Positions 58,861-64,000 of a stretch of DNA of 64,000 nt are shown in pieces. The DNA is taken from NCBI RefSeq assembly GCF_900107925.1, contig NZ_FNUJ01000010.1, forward strand, positions 186,001 to 250,000, written 5' to 3'. This stretch comes from Amycolatopsis pretoriensis (GTDB lineage Bacteria > Actinomycetota > Actinomycetes > Mycobacteriales > Pseudonocardiaceae). The translations under genes and the position numbers were made by a program. The notes under the pieces were generated by a model. It saw only the letters and a program-made list of their open reading frames with translations. It did not search any database and was not told the DNA's origin. Numbering within the stretch: position 1 is the first letter of the stretch; every line of letters begins with the position of its first letter.

Positions 58861-59720
58861 GGCGGATCACACCTCTCATCCGGTGGTCTGGACACTTCCA
58901 CCATGGAGAGAACCGGGGCGGTCGTGGGACGTTCGACCCACTTCCGACCCGGATGGCGTAGCGCGCGGACCGCTCGGCGTACTCGTCCGGTTTTGGCCGG
59001 TTCGACGGGCCGGAGCCGGTGTTCGGGATCCCGGATCAGCTCGCCGGTCTTCTGATGGATGTAACAGACGCGCAGGTAGCTGATTTTCGAACCGGGCAGG
59101 ACAACGCGGTGCCAGGTGTCGCCGATGACCTTCTTCTCGAATTCATCGCCGCCACCGAGCGGCTTTCCCTGGTAAGTCAAGGACTCACCCTCGATCACGA
59201 GCTCGCGATCGGCCATCGGTCCCGACGGGGTGTAGGAGCGCAGATATCCGAAGAACGACGATCCGTCGTCCAGAAGGACGTGCAACCAGGGTCGGGTTCC
59301 GCTCGGACGATCCAGCCGCAGCGCTTCCATCCAGGCCGACCACTGCCGCACGGAAGCGCGTTCGCGCCCGTACCGGCCGAGAACGAGGTCGAAGGCTGCC
59401 GCGAGCCCGCAGGCCAGAGCCAGTTCGACGGCGACGCTGACGACGATGAGCGTCAGGTGTTGCCGCGCGTAGGTTTCCCCCGTCGAAAGCCATGCTTCGG
59501 TGTCGAGGAACAGCCGTCCGCCACTGACTGCCCGCAACGCGGCGAGGACGAGCACCGCCGCCATCGTGAAGGTCAGGCTGCCCAGCGCCACCCGCGCGGC
59601 TTCCCGGAAGGCCGTCTCGGTACGCCGCGCCCAATGACGTTCACGGCGCAGTTCGAAGACGATCCCGGGCGCGACCAAAGCCAGGAACGCGGCCAACGCG
59701 CCCAGCGTCTGGGGGATCAT
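58857..59720 (-). CDS. DUF6338-like membrane protein
   Basis: A 287-residue protein with three hydrophobic segments (about 5-22, 44-64, 86-112) followed by a soluble C-terminal part containing LHVLLDDGSSFFGYLRSYTPSG, GDTWHRVVLPGSKISYLRVCYI, the beta-rich module typical of this actinomycete family. Function unknown. It lies between a small His-rich protein gene and the P450 gene, with short or overlapping junctions. Confidence 0.8.
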   Translation of the reverse strand: MIPQTLGALAAFLALVAPGIVFELRRERHWARRTETAFREAARVALGSLTFTMAAVLVLAALRAVSGGRLFLDTEAWLSTGETYARQHLTLIVVSVAVELALACGLAAAFDLVLGRYGRERASVRQWSAWMEALRLDRPSGTRPWLHVLLDDGSSFFGYLRSYTPSGPMADRELVIEGESLTYQGKPLGGGDEFEKKVIGDTWHRVVLPGSKISYLRVCYIHQKTGELIRDPEHRLRPVEPAKTGRVRRAVRALRHPGRKWVERPTTAPVLSMVEVSRPPDERCDPP

Positions 59721-59726
59721 GGCCGC

Positions 59727-59975
59727 TCAGCTGGTCGGCCCGCTCCGCCGCGGCGGTGGGCCGTCCTCCGAATCGATCTCGGGAAGCACGACTTGATAAC
59801 AGGGAGGTGGGCATTCCGAATGGATGGGATGGTCACCATGACCGAGATGGTCGATGTGAACCCAGCCGTGTTCGTCGGGTTCCAGCGAGGGAACCACCGG
59901 AACCGCGGAATCGACGTCTTCCTGAATTGCTTCCATGGGATCGAGTTCGTCGACTCCGGAACCGGACATGTTCAT
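59727..59975 (-). CDS. Small acidic, His-rich protein
   Basis: An 82-residue soluble protein, ATG 59975 with GAGGGGAT upstream. It is acidic at the start (VDELDPMEAIQEDVDS), has a His-rich centre (HGWVHIDHLGHGDHPIHSE) and a CPPPC motif. The cluster of His and Cys could bind metal. It is the first gene of the operon that includes the DUF6338-like protein and P450. I know no family. Confidence 0.65.
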   Translation of the reverse strand: MNMSGSGVDELDPMEAIQEDVDSAVPVVPSLEPDEHGWVHIDHLGHGDHPIHSECPPPCYQVVLPEIDSEDGPPPRRSGPTS

Positions 59976-60043
59976 CGGACATCCCCTCGCGATGGCCGTT
60001 TCACGATACCGCGCGCGAGGGGATGTGGCCATGACGAACGACG

Positions 60044-60772
60044 CTACCGCGCCCCGTAAGCCCCTCCGTTCACATGAACCACCTGCCCGGTCACATGCCC
60101 CGCCTCCACCGAAGCCAAGAACTCCACCGCCGCCGCCACTTCCTCCGGCGTCCCCGCTCGCTTGTCGAACGCCACCGATACCCGCTCGGCCACCCATTCC
60201 TCGGAAACCGTGCCGTGGAAGAACTCCGTGTCCAACGTGACTCCCGGCGCCACCACGTTGGCCGAGCCCGCCGTGCCGAGCCGGCGGGCCAGGTCCGTGT
60301 TCCACGCCTCGATCGCCGCCTTCGCCGCGCCGTACGAGCCCGATCCCTGCTTCGCCGCGATCGAACCGAGCGTCACGACCCGCACGTTGTCCGCGAACCG
60401 CGGCTCCAACGCCGAGGTGACCAGCACCGCGGAAACGACGTTCGCTTCGAAGTTCGCCCGCCACGCGTCGGCCAGGCCCGCCAGGTCCCCGGGAGCAGGC
60501 GCTTCCCGGACGCGGTCGGTGTTGCCGCCGGCGTTGTTGACCAGGACGTCCACCCGCGAAGGCAGTTCCGCCAGCGCGGCCTGCACCGCCTCCGGGTCGC
60601 TCGCGTCGAACGCCACCGCCCGCGCGCCCAGCTTCTCCGCCGCCGCTTCGAGCACGTCCTTGCGGCGGCCCGTGATCGTGACGCGCTCACCCGCCGCCGC
60701 GAACCGGGCGGCGATCGCCAGCCCGATGCCCGTGCCGCCCCCGGTGACCACGACTTCCCGTTGTTCGCTCAT
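60044..60772 (-). CDS. Classical short-chain dehydrogenase/reductase
   Basis: A 242-residue SDR with all expected motifs: VVVTGGGTGIGLAIAARFAAAGE (cofactor), DVLVNNAGGN (NNAG), Ser in VVTLGSIAAKQG and Tyr-Lys in GSYGAAKAAIEAW. It likely reduces a carbonyl using NADPH, as its Arg after strand 2 (TGRRKD) suggests. It is a single gene, 68 bp beyond the start of the small His-rich protein gene. Confidence 0.92.
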   Translation of the reverse strand: MSEQREVVVTGGGTGIGLAIAARFAAAGERVTITGRRKDVLEAAAEKLGARAVAFDASDPEAVQAALAELPSRVDVLVNNAGGNTDRVREAPAPGDLAGLADAWRANFEANVVSAVLVTSALEPRFADNVRVVTLGSIAAKQGSGSYGAAKAAIEAWNTDLARRLGTAGSANVVAPGVTLDTEFFHGTVSEEWVAERVSVAFDKRAGTPEEVAAAVEFLASVEAGHVTGQVVHVNGGAYGAR

Positions 60773-60844
60773 GGCGTCATCTTCGCCGAGCGGCTCCCCG
60801 GCGCGCGTGGTTTTCCCGGCGACCGGGACACGAAACCGGATTCG

Positions 60845-60861
60845 TTAGGAAACTTTACGAA
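60845..60861. promoter_or_regulatory. Palindrome-like site upstream of the secreted lectin gene
   Basis: TTAGGAAA-c-TTTACGAA is an inverted repeat with two imperfect pairs located 83 bp before the ATG at 60944. It is AT-rich within a GC-rich region and may be an operator. Confidence 0.35.
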
Positions 60862-60943
60862 CAGGTCTTGACGGCGCGGCCCCGCCCGGCGAACCTGGAC
60901 CCACGCCGCAGTCATCGTCCGCCCCACCCCTTCCGGAGGCAGC

Positions 60944-62524
60944 ATGACCCGGCGCGCGCTCGTGCTCGTCGTGACCCTGTTCCTCGCTCTCACCTCCGCG
61001 CTCGCCGGCGCGAGCCCGGCGAGCGCGGCCACCACGCAACCCACCTTCCTCACCTTCTACGGCTGGTGGGACAACACGCCGCCCGGCGGCGACATCTCCT
61101 ACCCGCAGATCCACGACACCGCGGGCGGCAAGGGCACCTACGCCGACCCGATCACCTTCGCCACCAGCAGCGACGAACTCAAGCCCGGCACCAAGGTCTG
61201 GGTGCCGCGGGTGAAGAAGTACTTCATCATGGAGGACGGCTGCGACGAGTGTTCCGACGACTGGAACAGCCAGGGCCCGAACGGCGGACCCGGCCTGCGC
61301 CACATCGACCTCTGGCTCGGCGGCAAGGGCGGCAGCGCCTTCGACGCGATCGACTGCGAAGACGCGCTCACGCACTACAACGCCGACAACACGCCGGTCA
61401 TGGAACCAGTCGTCGTCGACCCGCCCTCCAATGAGGACTACGACGCGACGCCGATCTTCAACACCAGCACCGGTGCGTGCTGGGGCGGCGCCCAGCCGAA
61501 CACGACGGTCGGGCAGTACAAGAACAACTCCACCGGCACGTGCCTCGAAGCCCCGAGCAGCGGCACGACGCTGAAGGTGGCCGCCTGCACCGGAAGCGAC
61601 GCCCAGCGGTTCACCTTCCACGGCGCTTTCCTCGTGATCGACGACAAGTGCGCGGGCATCTCCGGCAGTTCGATCGTGCTGCAGACGTGCACCGGCGGCC
61701 CGGCCCAGCAGTGGTCGATCAACCCCGACGGCACCATTTCCGACATCCAGACGAGCAAGAAGTGCTTCCGCGCCTCGGGCACGACGCTCACCGCGGGCAG
61801 CTGCTCGGGCACCCAGGCCCGCTGGACGTTCACCGCGGCGGGCGCCCCGAGCAGCCTCAGCGTGACGCCGTCGTCGGTGTCGGTCGCGCCGGGCACCTCG
61901 GCGACGGCCACCGTCACCAGCACCGACGCCGTGACGCTGTCCGCGAGCGGCGCGCCCGCGGGCGTGACCGTGTCCTTCGCACCGGCGTCGGTGCCGGCCG
62001 GCGGAACCTCGACCGTCACGGTCGCCGCCGCCGCGTCCGCGAACCCGGGTTCGGCGACGATCACCATCGCCGGCGGGACGAAGACCGCCTCCCTGGGCGT
62101 CACGGTCACCGGCGGAGGCGGCACGGAAACCCTGCTCTCCCAGGGCAAAACGGCGACGACGTCCTCGACGGAGTCGTCGTCCTACCCGGCGGGCGCGGCC
62201 TTCGACGGCAACCTGACGAGCACGCGCTGGGCATCCAAGGAGGGCAGCAATGCCGAGTGGCTGCGCGTCGACCTCGGCGCCACCAAGCAGGTCTCGCACG
62301 TCAAGCTGACGTGGGAAGCCGCGTACGGCAAGGCCTAAAGCATCCAGACCTCGGCCGACGGCACGACCTGGACGACGATCTACAGCACCACGACCGGCAA
62401 CGGCGCCACCGACGACCTCACCGGGCTGACCGGCAGCGGCCGCTACGTGCGGATGAACGGCGTCACGCGCGGCACGTCGTACGGCTACTCGCTGTACGAG
62501 ATGCAGGTGTACGGCACGGCCTGA
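60944..62524 (+). pseudogene. Secreted ricin-lectin/discoidin protein interrupted by an in-frame TAA
   Basis: The intact frame would encode 526 residues. Signal peptide (1-29), an N-terminal domain (about 30-180, FLTFYGWWDNTPPGG, KYFIMEDGCDECSDDW) of unknown function, a ricin B domain (about 185-300), a serine/alanine-rich linker, and a discoidin domain (about 400-526). Codon 465 (62336-62338) is TAA after GCC and before AGC, where related domains carry Tyr (WEAAYGKAYSIQTS). Downstream the same frame continues with normal discoidin sequence to TGA at 62522-62524. Either the gene is truncated by a point mutation or the stop is read through. Confidence 0.85.
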
Positions 62525-62595
62525 GTTGCCATTCCGGCAACGCGATTTGCCTCCTCGGTGACGTCCTCCGCATGCTGGGGACGTCACCGAGGAGG
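62525..62595 (+). promoter_or_regulatory. Two hairpins, the second covering the methyltransferase ribosome-binding site
   Basis: GTTGCC-attcc-GGCAAC (62525-62541) is a small hairpin. A second, with perfect 17-bp arms (CCTCCTCGGTGACGTCC at 62550-62566, complement at 62579-62595) and a 12-nt loop, includes GGAGG (62591-62595), four bases from the ATG at 62600. In RNA form it would hide the ribosome-binding site; it might also end transcription from upstream. Confidence 0.65.
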
Positions 62596-62599
62596 AACC

Positions 62600-63223
62600 A
62601 TGCCGCACGAGGGCCCCATGATCGTCGAAGACATGCTCAAGCAGGAATTCTGGGAAGCGATGTACCAGCGCGACGAGCACCGGATCTGGAGCGGGAACGT
62701 CAACGCGAACCTCAGCTCCGAGGTCGAGGGGCTGACGCCCGGACGCGCGCTCGACCTCGGCTGCGGCGAAGGCGGCGACGCGATCTGGCTCGCGAAGCGC
62801 GGCTGGACGGTCGACGGCGCCGACATCTCGACCGTCGCGCTCGCCCGCGCGGAGGAAGCGGGCAAGGAGGCGGGTGTGAACGTCCGCTGGCTGCACCGCA
62901 ACATCCTGGAGTGGCAGCCGGAGGAGCAATACGACCTGATCTCGGCGCAGTACATGCACCTGCCGCCGAAGCTCCGCGCAGACGTCTTCACCGCGGCCGC
63001 CAAGGCGATCCGGCCGGGCGGGTCGCTGCTGGTCGTCGGGCACTCGCCGAAGGCCATGCGCGAGTTCGACGGCCAGAAGCCGCCGGAGGAGCTGTACTTC
63101 GAGCCGGAGGAGATCACCAGCTACCTGGGCGACGCCTGGGAGTGGCTCGTCGAGACGTGCGAGACGCGCGGCGAGGGCCACCACACCGACGCCGTCTACC
63201 GCGCGAAGCGGCTCGAAGCCTGA
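62600..63223 (+). CDS. Class I SAM-dependent methyltransferase
   Basis: A 207-residue small methyltransferase with ALDLGCGEGGDAIWLAKRGWTVDGADIS for SAM binding, YDLISAQYMHLPPKLRADVF and a C-terminal strand GEGHHTDAVYRAKRL. It resembles the tellurite/thiopurine-resistance and cyclopropane-like group of small methyltransferases. The start at 62600 has GGAGG, which lies in a hairpin arm, so expression may depend on structure opening. Confidence 0.87.
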   Translation: MPHEGPMIVEDMLKQEFWEAMYQRDEHRIWSGNVNANLSSEVEGLTPGRALDLGCGEGGDAIWLAKRGWTVDGADISTVALARAEEAGKEAGVNVRWLHRNILEWQPEEQYDLISAQYMHLPPKLRADVFTAAAKAIRPGGSLLVVGHSPKAMREFDGQKPPEELYFEPEEITSYLGDAWEWLVETCETRGEGHHTDAVYRAKRLEA

Positions 63224-63227
63224 CACG

Positions 63228-63267
63228 CGCGAGGGCGGCACTTTCACGTGAAAGTGCCGCCCTCGCG
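63228..63267. terminator. 40-bp palindrome, bidirectional terminator
   Basis: A perfect palindrome with 20-bp arms, centred between 63247 and 63248, sits between the stops of the convergent genes ending at 63223 and 63276. As RNA it gives a very stable hairpin from either direction. Confidence 0.85.
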
Positions 63268-63275
63268 ATCGTGGT

Positions 63276-64000
63276 TCAGGCGAGCTCGAGGCCGTAGGCC
63301 TGCAGCTCCAGGGTGAGCGGGTAGAAGTAGCTGGTCACGGTGTCGCCGCCGGACAGCGTGCCGAGGCCCTTCGAACCGTCGTAGGCCGGGCCGCCGGAGT
63401 CACCGTGGTCGGTGTGGGCCGTGGTGCCGAACTCGTGGTTCAGGACGCCGACGTCGAAGTTGACCGACTCGTCGACCGAGGTGACCTCGCCGCTGCCGCC
63501 GCCGGTGGTCGAGCCCTGCTTCTGGATCTGCTCGCCGACGGTCGGCTCGGCCGCCGAGGTGATCTGCTGGCCGGTGTTGATCTCGCCCGGGCCGGAGCCG
63601 TTCGGGCGGGTCAGCAGGCCGGAGTCGGCACCCGGGCAGTCGCTTTCGACGACCTGCGCGCCGGAGACGTCGCCGCCGGACCACGTGCCGCCGAGGTTGG
63701 TGCAGTGGCCCGCGGTGAGCAGGAACGGCTGGCCGCCGCGCGTCACGTTGAAGCCGAGCGAGCAGCGGCCCTGGCTGTTCTGGATGGCGTCGCCGTCCTG
63801 GATGTGCAGTTCCAGCTTGCCGGTGCGGTGCTCGACGCGGACGCTGTCGCCGTACTTCGCGGCCGCCGCGCTGACCTTGTCGGTGGTCTCCTTGCTGGCG
63901 GCGTCGTAGACCTTCACGACGACCTGGTTGGTCTTGGTGTCGATGCCCCACGCGGTCTGCGGGACGTTCTTCACGGCGTCGAGCTGGTTCTTGACACCGG
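63276..64000 (-). CDS. Streptogrisin-type S1 protease, C-terminal part
   Basis: The last 241 residues of a secreted alpha-lytic/streptogrisin-family protease; the N terminus lies beyond the window. The visible part starts with the end of a propeptide (VPQTAWGIDTKTNQVVVKVYDAASKE) followed by the mature chain: catalytic His in LLTAGHCTN, Ser in HGDSGGPAYDG, and FDVGVL holding the likely Asp. Cys pairs fit family disulfides. Such enzymes are exported as zymogens and self-cleave. Confidence 0.92.
   Translation of the reverse strand, partial: GVKNQLDAVKNVPQTAWGIDTKTNQVVVKVYDAASKETTDKVSAAAAKYGDSVRVEHRTGKLELHIQDGDAIQNSQGRCSLGFNVTRGGQPFLLTAGHCTNLGGTWSGGDVSGAQVVESDCPGADSGLLTRPNGSGPGEINTGQQITSAAEPTVGEQIQKQGSTTGGGSGEVTSVDESVNFDVGVLNHEFGTTAHTDHGDSGGPAYDGSKGLGTLSGGDTVTSYFYPLTLELQAYGLELA

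Overview
The window is about 72% GC, with dense genes, many GTG starts, strong third-position GC bias and many 4-bp ATGA/GTGA overlaps. Its gene content (a SARP regulator, orphan SsuA-type and Liv-type ABC transporters, a twin-arginine steroid dehydrogenase-like enzyme, a P450, and secreted ricin/discoidin proteins) points to a filamentous actinomycete. Amycolatopsis or another Pseudonocardiaceae is most likely. This is inferred from gene content and style; no rRNA is present to confirm it. I saw no tRNA, rRNA, CRISPR array, insertion sequence or prophage.

Layout. 1-3233: MacB-type ABC transporter diverging from a DesK/DesR-like two-component system; the transporter and a small membrane protein share one operator/promoter. 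3199-5934: chloramphenicol-class efflux pump with an apparent leader-peptide attenuator, a GlxA-type regulator and a TetR. 5996-10731: livG-F-H-M-substrate-binding operon ending in a strong terminator. 10886-18957: orphan SsuA-like lipoprotein, kelch protein, two tiny SH3-like secreted proteins, O-methyltransferase, a 57-residue secreted peptide, a type II thioesterase-like protein lacking its nucleophile, and a 1027-residue SARP/NB-ARC/TPR regulator. 19252-24601: GntR/UTRA regulator and a mannose-family PTS operon (IIB, fused IIC-IID, IIA, ceramidase-like hydrolase). 25014-29556: secreted metalloprotease-lectin with a DasR-type operator, MBL hydrolase, ECF sigma factor with partner, lipase. 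29546-36124: ABC-2 exporter with a lipoprotein-type partner, methyltransferase, FolP2-like protein, rhomboid, serine protease.

36187-48000: DUF11-like secreted protein, TetR with a fused epoxide hydrolase-DinB protein, a 1.1-kb repeat-rich block without genes, an unrecognised protein with a TetR, LLM oxidoreductase, KstD-like flavoprotein, SDR, and a GH4/DeoR module facing a PfkB kinase. 49066-51882: three tandem proteins, each with two YbjQ-like domains, plus a small partner; this is the most unusual gene set here. 51952-64000: secreted sugar-dehydrogenase-like protein, hydrolase with divergent CGNR regulator, five-gene P450 operon, a secreted lectin gene broken by a TAA codon, a methyltransferase whose ribosome-binding site lies in a hairpin, and a streptogrisin-type protease cut by the window edge.

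Much of the window's logic is regulator beside target. Several regulators sit next to palindromes that overlap -35/-10 elements (37837-37887, 45130-45152, 54958-54991), and the GntR-PTS operator copies lie inside two promoters. Many regulator genes appear leaderless, with a TANNNT hexamer 6-7 nt before the start codon. An 83-bp element with perfect 17-bp terminal inverted repeats occurs twice in opposite orientation.
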